Shown in pieces: positions 22,655 to 31,451 of a stretch of DNA of 64,000 nt. The first letter of the stretch is position 1. Every line of letters begins with the position of its first letter. The notes under the pieces were generated by a model. It was not told the origin of the DNA. It ran no database searches and was given only the letters and a program-made list of their open reading frames with translations. Source of the stretch: Pseudomonadales bacterium (lineage in GTDB: Bacteria; Pseudomonadota; Gammaproteobacteria; Pseudomonadales; Halieaceae); the NCBI GenBank assembly GCA_024234855.1, contig JACKNN010000005.1, positions 302,059-366,058 of the forward strand. The letters run 5' to 3'. The position numbers and the translations under genes are program-made.

Positions 22655-25417
22655 ATGGAAAAAACCTTCCAACCCGCTGATATCGAAACCCGCTGGTACC
22701 AACAGTGGGAGGCGAGCGGCTATTTTGCCCCACAGGGCGGCGAGCGCGCCTACAGCATCATGATTCCGCCGCCGAACGTCACCGGCAGCCTGCACATGGG
22801 CCACGGTTTCCAGGAGGCCATCATGGACGCCCTCATCCGCTACCACCGGATGTGTGGCTACAACACCCTGTGGCAGGTGGGTACCGACCACGCCGGTATC
22901 GCCACCCAGATGGTGGTGGAGCGGCAGCTGGCGGCCCAGGGTATCAGCCGTCACGATCTCGGCCGGGAAAAATTCGTACAAAAGGTCTGGGAGTGGAAGG
23001 AGGAATCCGGCGGCACCATCACCCGCCAGCTGCGCCGCCTGGGTTCATCGCTGGACTGGTCGCGGGAGCGCTTCACCATGGATCCCGGCCTCAGCGAAGC
23101 GGTACAGGAGGTGTTCATACGGCTCTACCGCGAGGGGCTCATCTACCGCGGCAAGCGCCTGGTCAACTGGGACCCGGTGCTGCACACCGCCATCTCCGAT
23201 CTGGAAGTGGTGGCGGAAGAGGAGCAGGGACAGCTGTGGCACTTCAACTATCCGCTGGCGGGCGGTGAGGGCCACGTGACAGTGGCGACCACCCGGCCCG
23301 AGACCATGCTGGGCGACACCGCTGTCGCCGTTCATCCCGCAGACGAACGCTACAGCCACCTGATCGGACGGATGGTGGCACTGCCACTGACGGGCAGGGA
23401 GATTCCCGTCATCGCCGATGACTATGTCGACCGCGAGTTCGGCACCGGCGTGGTGAAGATAACACCCGCCCACGACTTCAATGACTACGAGATGGGGCGC
23501 CGCCACGGCCTGCCCATGATCAATATCTTCAACGATGACGCGGCGATCAATGACGAGGCGCCCGAGGCCTATCGGGGCCTCGACCGCTTCGAGGCGCGCA
23601 AGCGCGTCATCGCCGAGATGGACTCGCTCGGGCTGCTGGCCAAAGTCGATGCCCACACCCTGCGGGTGCCGCGCGGCGACCGCTCCGGCGTGGTGATCGA
23701 ACCTTACCTGACCGACCAGTGGTACGTCGATGCCCGGGAAATGGCCAGGCCGGCGATCGCCGCGGTGGAAAGTGGCGCTATCCAGTTTGTACCAAAGCAA
23801 TGGGAAAACACCTACTTCGCCTGGATGCGGGACATACAGGACTGGTGTATCAGCCGCCAGCTGTGGTGGGGCCACCGCATCCCGGCCTGGTATGACGAGT
23901 CGGGACATTTCTATGTGGGAGCGAGCGAGGCCGAGGTGCGGGCGGACAATGCGCTGGCGGACGATACGGTCCTGCGGCAGGACGAGGATGTGCTGGACAC
24001 CTGGTTCTCCTCCGCCCTGTGGACCTTTTCCACCCTGGGCTGGCCGCAGGAAACACCGGAGCTGGCGACCTTCCACCCGACCTCGGTACTCGTCACCGGC
24101 TTCGATATCATTTTCTTCTGGGTGGCCCGGATGATCATGATGACCCTGCATTTTCGCCAGGAGGTGCCGTTTCACACGGTGTATGTGCACGGCCTGGTGC
24201 GCGATGCCGAGGGCCAGAAGATGTCGAAGTCCAAGGGCAACGTGATTGACCCAATCGACCTGATCGACGGCATCGACCTGGAGAGCCTGGTCAGCAAGCG
24301 CACCGCCGGCATGATGCAGCCACAACTGGCGGCCAGAATAGACAAGGCGACCCGCAGCCAGTTCCCTGAGGGCATCGCTCCCTACGGCACCGATGCGCTG
24401 CGCTTCACCTATTTTTCCCTCGCCTCCACCGGCCGCGACATAAAATTCGATATTGGCAGGATCGAGGGCTACCGGAATTTCTGCAACAAGATATGGAATG
24501 CCGCACGCTACGTGTTGATGAACTGCGAGCAGCAGGACTGCGGCGGCGACGGCGGGGTCGAACTCGGCCTCGCCGATCGCTGGATCACGAGCAAACTGCA
24601 GCAGACCACGGCGGAGGTGACACGCGCTGTCGCCAGCTACCGGTTCGACCTGGCCTCGCAGGCACTGTATGAGTTTGTCTGGAACGAATACTGCGACTGG
24701 TATCTCGAACTCTCGAAACCGGTGCTGTGGGACGAGAAGGCCAGCGCCGCGGCCAAGCGCGGTACCCGGCAAACGCTGCTGCATGTACTGGAGACAACGC
24801 TGCGGCTGCTGCACCCGTTTATGCCCTTTATTACCGAGGAAATCTGGCAAACCGTGGGCCCGATGGCCGGAAAAACCGGTCCCACGATCATGCTGCAGCC
24901 CTACCCCCAGCCTTCCCATAAAGGCGTGGACAGCGTTGCAAACGCGGATATAGAATGGCTCAAAGGCGTGATTGTAGGCATTCGAAATATCCGCGGTGAG
25001 ATGAACATACCACCGGGCAGGGAGCTTCCGGTCCTGCTGAGGAATGGCAACGAGCAGGACCGCAGCCGGCTGGAAGAAAACGCCCAGTTCCTGAAGAAGC
25101 TGGCGAAACTGGGCGACATCAGCTGGCTGCCGCCAGGTGAGGAGGGCCCGGTAGCTGCGACCGCACTGGTAGGGGAACTTGAAATACTGGTGCCGATGGC
25201 CGGCCTGATCGACAAGGACGCGGAGCTGTTGCGCCTGCGCAGGGAAATAGAGAAACTGGAGAAAGAACTGGCGCGAATCAGGGGCAAATTGGGCAACGCA
25301 TCATTCGTTGACAAGGCCCCCGAGGCGGTGGTCGCCAGGGAGCGGGAGAAGATGCAGGCGCTGCAGCAGGCGCTGGAAACGTTACAGGAGCAGGAGCGGC
25401 AACTGCGGCAGCTGTAA
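22655..25417 (+). CDS. valS: Valyl-tRNA synthetase
   Basis: A 920-residue class I aminoacyl-tRNA synthetase that charges tRNA-Val. The HIGH-like site is PPNVTGSLHMGHGFQ at about residues 39-53 and KMSKS is at about 522-526 (GQKMSKSKGN). The editing (CP1) domain lies between them, with TTRPETMLGDTAVAVHP. The C-terminal 65 residues form the family's arm-like coiled coil (LLRLRREIEKLEKELARI). ATG 22655 is preferred; a TTG further upstream at 22619 is in the likely leader. It is the third gene of the pepA-holC-valS cluster. Confidence 0.97.
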   Translation: MEKTFQPADIETRWYQQWEASGYFAPQGGERAYSIMIPPPNVTGSLHMGHGFQEAIMDALIRYHRMCGYNTLWQVGTDHAGIATQMVVERQLAAQGISRHDLGREKFVQKVWEWKEESGGTITRQLRRLGSSLDWSRERFTMDPGLSEAVQEVFIRLYREGLIYRGKRLVNWDPVLHTAISDLEVVAEEEQGQLWHFNYPLAGGEGHVTVATTRPETMLGDTAVAVHPADERYSHLIGRMVALPLTGREIPVIADDYVDREFGTGVVKITPAHDFNDYEMGRRHGLPMINIFNDDAAINDEAPEAYRGLDRFEARKRVIAEMDSLGLLAKVDAHTLRVPRGDRSGVVIEPYLTDQWYVDAREMARPAIAAVESGAIQFVPKQWENTYFAWMRDIQDWCISRQLWWGHRIPAWYDESGHFYVGASEAEVRADNALADDTVLRQDEDVLDTWFSSALWTFSTLGWPQETPELATFHPTSVLVTGFDIIFFWVARMIMMTLHFRQEVPFHTVYVHGLVRDAEGQKMSKSKGNVIDPIDLIDGIDLESLVSKRTAGMMQPQLAARIDKATRSQFPEGIAPYGTDALRFTYFSLASTGRDIKFDIGRIEGYRNFCNKIWNAARYVLMNCEQQDCGGDGGVELGLADRWITSKLQQTTAEVTRAVASYRFDLASQALYEFVWNEYCDWYLELSKPVLWDEKASAAAKRGTRQTLLHVLETTLRLLHPFMPFITEEIWQTVGPMAGKTGPTIMLQPYPQPSHKGVDSVANADIEWLKGVIVGIRNIRGEMNIPPGRELPVLLRNGNEQDRSRLEENAQFLKKLAKLGDISWLPPGEEGPVAATALVGELEILVPMAGLIDKDAELLRLRREIEKLEKELARIRGKLGNASFVDKAPEAVVAREREKMQALQQALETLQEQERQLRQL

Positions 25418-25509
25418 CAAAACCTCGGTAGCAGGGATTTCCATGCCTCGCCGGTGACAACACCAGGTGAGGCGCAATAAAAGCAAAGTGAAAGTCCGAG
25501 GAAAGTGGT

Positions 25510-25722
25510 ATGACTGATCGTGTAAGCGGCACGGTAAAGTGGTTCAACAACGCCAAGGGATTTGGCTTCATCACCCGACAGGAAAGTGAAGACGATGTAT
25601 TCGTCCACTTTCGTTCCATCCAGGGCGATGGGTACCGTACCCTCAACGAGGGACAGGCCGTGGAATTCAAACTGGTTGAGGGACCCAAGGGTCTGCAGGC
25701 CGAAGACGTCATGAAGCTCTAG
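25510..25722 (+). CDS. CspA-family cold-shock protein
   Basis: A 70-residue single cold-shock domain that binds single-stranded nucleic acids as an RNA chaperone. RNP1-like KGFGFIT and RNP2-like VFVHFRSI are both present, and the start GTVKWFNNAKG is canonical. ATG 25510 has GAGGAAAG upstream. A strong hairpin follows the stop directly. The 93-base leader after valS may hold its own promoter. A second cold-shock domain protein with a membrane anchor is encoded 267 bases downstream. Confidence 0.95.
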   Translation: MTDRVSGTVKWFNNAKGFGFITRQESEDDVFVHFRSIQGDGYRTLNEGQAVEFKLVEGPKGLQAEDVMKL

Positions 25723-25761
25723 CCTGCTGATCTCACCACCGACGTTGGTGAGATCAGCGGG
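25723..25761 (+). terminator. Terminator hairpin after the cold-shock gene
   Basis: GCTGATCTCACCA/TGGTGAGATCAGC is a 13-base perfect inverted repeat with a 7-base loop, extendable by about three more pairs, starting right after the stop codon at 25722. There is no long T-run, only GGTTGG, so it may be Rho-assisted or an RNA-stabilising hairpin. The remaining 228 bases to the next start hold nothing I recognise. Confidence 0.65.
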
Positions 25762-25989
25762 TTGGACCATCGGCGCCCCGGCTGAACCGGCGGGTCGCAG
25801 GCCATGATGGACGCGCAGCGGCGGCGACCGGAAACGGTTGCGCGAGCTGCCGTTATCAGTACCGCGAAAGCGGTACCACCGTTCCGTATTTTCCCCCCGA
25901 TACACCCCCTCCCGCGCTGAATGGTGCTAAACTTGCGCCGCCTCCGCGCCCAAGCCATGCGGATCCGACACCTATACGAGAGGAATTAA

Positions 25990-26490
25990 ATGAAGCTTAT
26001 TGTCAGAATTATTATCAGCGTCGCTGTGGCCGCTGTCGCCGCAGTACTGACCACCCTGTTCGCCGGCGATGGTCACGCCGCACCACTGCTGTTCATCGCC
26101 TTTTGCGCGGCCACGCTCACCACCGCCCTGCTGGTATCGATTCCCGGCGCCGGCACCACCACCGCCGCGCCGCTCAAGGAGGCCGCGCCCCGGGCCGGCA
26201 CCAAATCCAGCGCCCGTGACACTTCCCGCAACACGCCTCGCGGCGCTCCACGCGACACTTCTGGCAACACCGCCGCCGACGGGCCGCGCGAGCACGGACT
26301 GGTAAAGTGGTTCAATGTATCCAAGGGTTTCGGCTTTATCACCAAGGATGACGGCGAGGAAATCTTCGTGCACTTTCGCTCGATACGCGGCGGTGGCCGA
26401 CGCGGACTGAGGGATGGCCAGCAGGTGTCCTTCGTGGTGGCCAACAGTGATAAGGGCCCGCAGGCCGAGGACGTGGAAGCCATCGACTAG
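25990..26490 (+). CDS. Membrane-anchored cold-shock-domain protein
   Basis: A 166-residue protein with two N-terminal membrane helices (about residues 3-24, IVRIIISVAVAAVAAVLTTLF, and 31-51), then a Thr/Ala/Arg-rich linker of about 45 residues and a C-terminal cold-shock domain (HGLVKWFNVSKGFGFITKDDG, then IFVHFRSIRG). The domain keeps both RNP motifs, so nucleic-acid binding is likely. Tethering an RNA-binding domain to the inner membrane is unusual but occurs in some marine gammaproteobacteria. ATG 25990 has AGAGGA upstream. It lies downstream of a free cold-shock protein. Its role is unknown; it could act on membrane-localised mRNAs. Confidence 0.85.
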   Translation: MKLIVRIIISVAVAAVAAVLTTLFAGDGHAAPLLFIAFCAATLTTALLVSIPGAGTTTAAPLKEAAPRAGTKSSARDTSRNTPRGAPRDTSGNTAADGPREHGLVKWFNVSKGFGFITKDDGEEIFVHFRSIRGGGRRGLRDGQQVSFVVANSDKGPQAEDVEAID

Positions 26491-26609
26491 CCACCCTGCG
26501 CGGGAGCTCGATCGGGCAGACGATCGGCGCCCGCCGGGTTATCCACACCAATCCAGCGCCGCCAGGCAACACCGCGGCCGCGCACGCAATCAGCAGGCAG
26601 GGCCTCACG

Positions 26610-27239
26610 TTGAGTAAAAGCAAGAGTAAAAAAATCACCCAGCGCCGGTTTCGTGGCGTCGTTATGCCCACCGCTTCGCACCCCGAGATTCGCCGGGTCA
26701 AGCGCGAGGGCAACTACCCGTCCATCCACGGCAACAAGTTGTGGAAGTCAAGTTGCCTCCTCATGGACTACCTGAAGCAGAACCGGCCCGAGCACGCCCG
26801 CACGGTGATCGACGTGGGCTGTGGCTGGGGCGCGGCAGGCATATGGTGTGCGAAAAAACTGGGATCGAAGGTCACCTCCGTCGACGCAGATCCCGATGTA
26901 TTCCCTTTCCTGGACGTCGCCGCGGCGTTGAACGGTGTGAGCACCGCGCCGCTGGTGTCGCGTTTTGAAAAGCTGACCACGCGGCAGTTGTCACAGTTCG
27001 ACATGCTCATCGCCGCCGACATCTGTTTCTGGGACGAGTTGGTGGATCCGGTCTTCAATATGGTCAACCGTGCGATCAAGGCCGGCGTCAAGCAGATCCT
27101 GATCGCCGACCCCGAGCGGCCCACCTTCCACGAGATGGCAGCCCGCTGCGTCGACCGCCACTGCGCTGATGTGATCGAGTGGCAGACCCGCTCGCCCATC
27201 AAGGCCAGCGGCGCCATCATGGTTATCCAGAACGCCTGA
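26610..27239 (+). CDS. SAM-dependent methyltransferase
   Basis: A 209-residue Rossmann-fold methyltransferase. Motif I is VIDVGCGWGAAGIW and the acidic loop after strand 2 is VTSVDADPDVF, both for S-adenosylmethionine binding; FDMLIAADICFWDELVDPVF fits the post-II region of the METTL-type lysine methyltransferases. The first 25 residues are Lys/Arg-rich. The start is uncertain: TTG 26610 or ATG 26664, neither with a strong ribosome site. It is convergent with the TPR-like gene; the two stop codons are about 8 bases apart. The target (protein or small molecule) is unknown. Confidence 0.75.
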   Translation: MSKSKSKKITQRRFRGVVMPTASHPEIRRVKREGNYPSIHGNKLWKSSCLLMDYLKQNRPEHARTVIDVGCGWGAAGIWCAKKLGSKVTSVDADPDVFPFLDVAAALNGVSTAPLVSRFEKLTTRQLSQFDMLIAADICFWDELVDPVFNMVNRAIKAGVKQILIADPERPTFHEMAARCVDRHCADVIEWQTRSPIKASGAIMVIQNA

Positions 27240-27247
27240 CGCCCGGT

Positions 27248-28579
27248 TCAGTCAAGCACCTGGTAGTCCCGCTCCAGTTGCTGCCCGGCCGCCGGCTCGC
27301 CGTTGACCATACGCGGACGAAACCGGGTCTGGGCCAGACTGCGCCGCACCCTCCCCGCCTTGCCGTCGTTGGCGCTGTCCCGGGTGGTGACTTCTATGTT
27401 ACCGGCCTTGCCCGTTGCGGACACGTCGTAGCGGGCATGGACCACAACCGGCTCGTCTCCCCCGGCCAGTGGCCGGGGCTGCCAGAAGGCGCCGTTTGCC
27501 GGCAGTTCCACCGGCTGCCCCAGCCATTGCTGCAGCAGTTCGGCCCGATCAGTATTGAGCAGCAGTTGCTCGACCTCCCGATAAGCCGCCAGCGCCTCCG
27601 GGCGACGGTCATTCCACTGGTTCCAGTCCGCGAGTTCCAGCCAGGTGGCGGCGAGCGCTTCCAGTTGCTCAGGCGGGGTGCGCGCGATCAACTCCTCCAG
27701 CAGCGCCCGGCCGCGGGACAGCGCGTTGCGCTGGAATACCTCCAGGCGCTTGCGGGTCGTGTCCTGCTCCTCCCAGGCGGTGGGCATCGCGGTGGTGACA
27801 CCTCCCGGGCCGAAAGCCTCAACCTTCGGCTCGTACCTGTCCGACAGCAGGTAGAGATTGCGCAGCTGGCTCAGCGCCAGCGCCCGGTAGTCGGCCAACC
27901 CGGCACCCGGGTCTGAGGCCACCCCCTGCAGTAACTGCTCGTTGAGCGAATACAGCGCCAGCAGCCGGTCCGAACCCTCCCCATCCAGTCCAAGGCGCAG
28001 CGCCTCCCGCTGCCAGCGCAGGTATTCCAGCGCGGCGCCGATCCGTACGGGTGTGTACGGCGGCTGGCCGCTGCCGTAAAGCCGGAAAAAATAATCGTAA
28101 CGGGCATCCAGCGTCGCCATGTCCCCGGTCAGGCGGTAAGTCTCGAACAGTTCCCGAAGAATGGGAACCTGGCGCTCGCTGTAGAGGCCGTCATTGATCC
28201 GTACCACGTGCAGGGCGCGCTGGTAGGCCTGTTGTGCCCGCTCCAGGTCGCCGGCGCGGCGATGCACACGGGCGAGGTCGGCGAGGGGTTCAGCCAGTGC
28301 GTCGGCATAGGGTCCCCCCTCCTTTTCAAGCGCGTCGAGCTGGTTTTCAAAGCGCTTGCTATCGCCTTCACCGGGCCCGGCTTCAGGTGGCAACTGCGGC
28401 GGTCCGGGGCCGCCGTCCGGCCAACTCTCCCCCAGCCGCACAAAATATTCGCCGTACGGGCTCGCCGTGCCGGCCAGTACAATTCCCGGCAGCGCACCGA
28501 CCGCGCAACAAAAAACCAACTTTTGCAATAGCTGACGTACGGCTTGAGCTACCGACCAATTATTCAGGTTGCTGACCAT
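27248..28579 (-). CDS. TPR-containing exported protein with TonB-C-like end
   Basis: A 443-residue protein with an N-terminal signal-like segment (KLVFCCAVGALPGIVLAGTA), then helical repeats resembling tetratricopeptide units (LADLARVHRRAGDLERAQQ, AYQRALHVVR). The last 80 residues (YDVSATGKAGNIEVTTRD to RRSLAQTRFRPRMVNG) have the TonB C-terminal pattern in which a conserved positive strand is followed by FRPRMV. It is likely periplasmic. ATG 28579 is used; the ribosome site is weak. It is divergent from the wax ester synthase gene across a 122-base region. No partner for the TonB-like end is seen in the window. Function unknown. Confidence 0.7.
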   Translation of the reverse strand: MVSNLNNWSVAQAVRQLLQKLVFCCAVGALPGIVLAGTASPYGEYFVRLGESWPDGGPGPPQLPPEAGPGEGDSKRFENQLDALEKEGGPYADALAEPLADLARVHRRAGDLERAQQAYQRALHVVRINDGLYSERQVPILRELFETYRLTGDMATLDARYDYFFRLYGSGQPPYTPVRIGAALEYLRWQREALRLGLDGEGSDRLLALYSLNEQLLQGVASDPGAGLADYRALALSQLRNLYLLSDRYEPKVEAFGPGGVTTAMPTAWEEQDTTRKRLEVFQRNALSRGRALLEELIARTPPEQLEALAATWLELADWNQWNDRRPEALAAYREVEQLLLNTDRAELLQQWLGQPVELPANGAFWQPRPLAGGDEPVVVHARYDVSATGKAGNIEVTTRDSANDGKAGRVRRSLAQTRFRPRMVNGEPAAGQQLERDYQVLD

Positions 28580-28701
28580 TTAGTGACCAGTTTTCCTAGC
28601 GAACGACGCTGGTAAAATGATATAAGTGCCACCCCTGTGTCCAGTCAAAAAACACGCACAGCACGGTGAATCCACCACGGGACAACAAGCGGAAGGACCA
28701 C

Positions 28702-30408
28702 ATGAAACAACTGGGAATACTCGACGCCGCCTTTATCAACCTGGAACAGACCAACACGCCGCAGCATGTCGGCGGCCTCGGGATTTACGACCCGTCGACA
28801 GCGCCCGGCGGCTTTGTGCGCTTCAAGGATGTTATCGCCAGCTTTGAACGCCGCCTGGGCAGAATGCCGCTGTTTCGCACCCGGATTGTCGAGGTGCCCG
28901 GCGGACTCGACCGACCCTACTGGGTCAAGGACGCCAATTTTGACGTGGAATTCCACCTGCGCCACATCGCCCTGCCCGCGCCCGGCGACTGGCGCCAGTT
29001 GTGCATCCAGGTGGCGCGGCTGCACTCGCGCCCGCTGGATATGTCACGGCCCCTGTGGGAGGCCTATATCATTGAGGGGCTGGACAACATACCCAACCTG
29101 CCGGCGGGCTGCTTTGCGGTGTACACCAAAATGCACCACGCGCTGGTAGACGGCGCGGGCGGCTCATCGTTCATGTCGGCCCTGCACGACCTGCAGCCGA
29201 ATCCGGGCACTGACGACCAGGCCGACGATGAACCGCGCCTGGTCGATACCGACCCGAGCGTGGCGGAACTGTTGTCCAGGGCCTCGGTCAACGGGGTGAA
29301 GAACACCGTGCAACTGCTCACCGGCACCGCCCGCAATACCGTGGCCATTGGCAAGTATGCGCTGGATATCGCCCGCAAACAGATTCCGGCGCCCGACGTG
29401 TCGGCACCCAAGACCATACTCAACAGGTCGGTGGGGCCGCACCGCGTATTCGACGCGGCGGAATTCCCGCTGGCTGGTTTCAAGGCGATCAAGAACGCCG
29501 CCGGCGTTACCCTCAACGATGTCGCCCTGGGAGTGATCGGCGGTGCCCTCCAGCGCTACCTGCAAAGCCGGGGCGAGGCGCCGGCTGAAGGTTCGCTGGC
29601 GGCCGCCATCCCGCTGAACATGCGCACCCGGCGCGATATGACCGCCGACAACAACCAGGTGGGCTCTGTGTTCGCCTCCCTGCACACTGACATAGCCGAC
29701 CCGATGGAGCGGCTGCAGGCCATCAAGCAGGGCACCGCCGAGGCAAAGGTCAGCGGTGAGTCCAGCCCCATGGTGGACGCGATGAAGCTGGCGGGCGTGT
29801 TCTCGCCGCTGGTCAGCAAGGCCGCCGCCGGTATCTGGGCGCGCAACGAGTTGTCCCGGTTTATTCCACTGAATGTCTCGACCTGTATTTCCAACGTGCC
29901 GGGTCCGGATTTCCCGCTGTATTGCGCCGGTGCGAGGATGGTCGATTACTACGGACTGGGTGTGCTGACTCCCGGAATGGGCGTGTTTCACCTGGTATTC
30001 AGCTACGCCGGCAAGGTGACGCTGTCGGTGCTGGCGGACCGCGATATCATGCCGGATCCGGAGAACTACCACGATTTCCTGGTGGCGTCCTACGAGGAGC
30101 TCCATGGCGCGGCCGTGGGGCCGGGATCGGCGAGAAAAAGGGCAACTGCCGCTCTGAAGGTGGTATCGCCCAAGCGCAGCAACGGGGCTCGCGCCAGACC
30201 CGGCGGCGCATCCCGACCCAAGGCAAAGACAACGTCAAAGGCAAAGGCAAAGGCAATAGAAAAAGCAAAGCCGAAGGCCAAAGCGAAGCGAAAATTGAAG
30301 GCCGCGGTGAAGCCGAAAACCGGAACGAAGCCGAAAACCGGAACGAAGCCGAAAACCCGGGCCGCCCGGCCCAAAGCCAGGCCCAAAAGCGCTGCGCAGG
30401 GTCGCTGA
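28702..30408 (+). CDS. Wax ester synthase/diacylglycerol acyltransferase (WS/DGAT) with basic C-terminal tail
   Basis: A 568-residue bifunctional acyltransferase that joins acyl-CoA to long-chain alcohols or diacylglycerol, making wax esters or triacylglycerol for storage at the inner membrane. The catalytic HHxxxDG is His145-His146-...-Asp150-Gly151 (MHHALVDGAGG), and the N-terminus LDAAFINLEQTNTPQHVG and the later NVPGPDFPLYCAGARM are family signatures. ATG 28702 has AAGGA. The last 75 residues form a Lys/Ala/Pro-rich tail with KPKTGT repeats, absent in typical family members, whose usual length is about 450-500 residues. This tail recalls histone-H1-like or PhaF-like basic tails and could bind DNA or storage granules. 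Confidence 0.9.
   Translation: MKQLGILDAAFINLEQTNTPQHVGGLGIYDPSTAPGGFVRFKDVIASFERRLGRMPLFRTRIVEVPGGLDRPYWVKDANFDVEFHLRHIALPAPGDWRQLCIQVARLHSRPLDMSRPLWEAYIIEGLDNIPNLPAGCFAVYTKMHHALVDGAGGSSFMSALHDLQPNPGTDDQADDEPRLVDTDPSVAELLSRASVNGVKNTVQLLTGTARNTVAIGKYALDIARKQIPAPDVSAPKTILNRSVGPHRVFDAAEFPLAGFKAIKNAAGVTLNDVALGVIGGALQRYLQSRGEAPAEGSLAAAIPLNMRTRRDMTADNNQVGSVFASLHTDIADPMERLQAIKQGTAEAKVSGESSPMVDAMKLAGVFSPLVSKAAAGIWARNELSRFIPLNVSTCISNVPGPDFPLYCAGARMVDYYGLGVLTPGMGVFHLVFSYAGKVTLSVLADRDIMPDPENYHDFLVASYEELHGAAVGPGSARKRATAALKVVSPKRSNGARARPGGASRPKAKTTSKAKAKAIEKAKPKAKAKRKLKAAVKPKTGTKPKTGTKPKTRAARPKARPKSAAQGR
30310..30357 (+). repeat. 18-base tandem repeat inside the WS/DGAT gene
   Basis: Two exact copies and one partial copy of AAGCCGAAAACCGGAACG, coding for KPKTGT, KPKTGT and KPKT. 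The unit length is a multiple of three, so changes in copy number would lengthen or shorten the tail without a frameshift. Confidence 0.85.
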
Positions 30409-30644
30409 ATGACACAGCTTCGCAGCGTCGGCGGCGGGGCTGCTCCGCCGCAGACAGCAGCTGACCACGGGGCGGCCGACGCCCGGTAGTGACGGAACCG
30501 CCCAACCCGCCAGCGCCAGGGCTTTCACTGGTTGTCGGCACTGATCACGTGTACCATCCGCGTCTGCGTATCCTCAGGCCGTACACGTGCGCCCGCGGGT
30601 AGCGGCGGGCGGCACCGATCCACTCCAGCAGCGAATAGCAGAAC

Positions 30645-31451
30645 ATGAGCAAACGGCGGGAAATCCCCCATTTTGACACTGCCATCATCGAGACCCACTG
30701 CCACCTGGACTATCTCGAGGGCGATGAACTGGCTGCCACCCTGGCACAATCAGCCGCGGTCGGAATTGAGCGTATCATCACTATCGCCGTGTCCCCGACC
30801 AATCTCGACCGCGTGCTGGAACTGACCCGGGTCGCCGACAATATCTGGGGTACCCAGGGCATACACCCCCACGAGGCAGGCGCCTACAGCGACGCGGTGG
30901 AGCAGGCTATCCGCACCCGGGCGGCGGACGAGCGCATTCTCGCCATCGGCGAGATCGGCCTGGACTATCACTACGACCACGCCGATCGGTCCGTACAGCG
31001 CAACGTGTTCGAGCGCCAGCTGCAGCTGGCGGTCGAACTCGACATGCCCGTGGTCATCCATACCCGCGAGGCGGACGACGACACCCGCGCTATACTGCAG
31101 TCTTTCAGCCCGCTGCTGCGGCGCAAGGGCGTGCTGCACAGCTTCACCTCCAGCCCGGCGCTGGCGGAGTACTGCCTGGCGGAGGGATTTATGCTGGGCT
31201 TCAACGGTATCGCCACGTTCAATCGCGCCGACAATGTGCGCGAGGTGATAGCCCTTACACCGGTACAACAGATTCTGCTGGAAACAGATGCGCCCTACCT
31301 GACACCGGTACCGTACCGGGGCCGACCGAATGCACCCTTCTACCTGCCGCTGGTGGCGGAGAAAGTGGCCGAGGTCAAACAACTGGATGTGGAACTTATG
31401 CTGCAACAGGTCTATCGCAACAGCATGGCCATTTTTTTCGGAGCCGGTTGA
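30645..31451 (+). CDS. TatD-family metal-dependent hydrolase/DNase
   Basis: A 268-residue amidohydrolase-fold protein of the TatD family, metal-dependent nucleases linked to DNA repair and quality control. Visible metal ligands are ETHCHLD (HxH) at the start, the central GEIGLDYHY, then VIHTREADDD and HSFTSS, and finally LETDAPYL near the end. ATG 30645 is used. The stop codon overlaps the start of rapA by one base (TGATG), so the two are translationally coupled. The 236 bases upstream hold no other gene. Confidence 0.92.
   Translation: MSKRREIPHFDTAIIETHCHLDYLEGDELAATLAQSAAVGIERIITIAVSPTNLDRVLELTRVADNIWGTQGIHPHEAGAYSDAVEQAIRTRAADERILAIGEIGLDYHYDHADRSVQRNVFERQLQLAVELDMPVVIHTREADDDTRAILQSFSPLLRRKGVLHSFTSSPALAEYCLAEGFMLGFNGIATFNRADNVREVIALTPVQQILLETDAPYLTPVPYRGRPNAPFYLPLVAEKVAEVKQLDVELMLQQVYRNSMAIFFGAG

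Noticed and set aside
23045..24919. A 624-codon open frame on the minus strand opposite valS
   Set aside because: It mirrors valS codon structure, has no recognisable motif, and long antisense frames are expected in GC-rich DNA.
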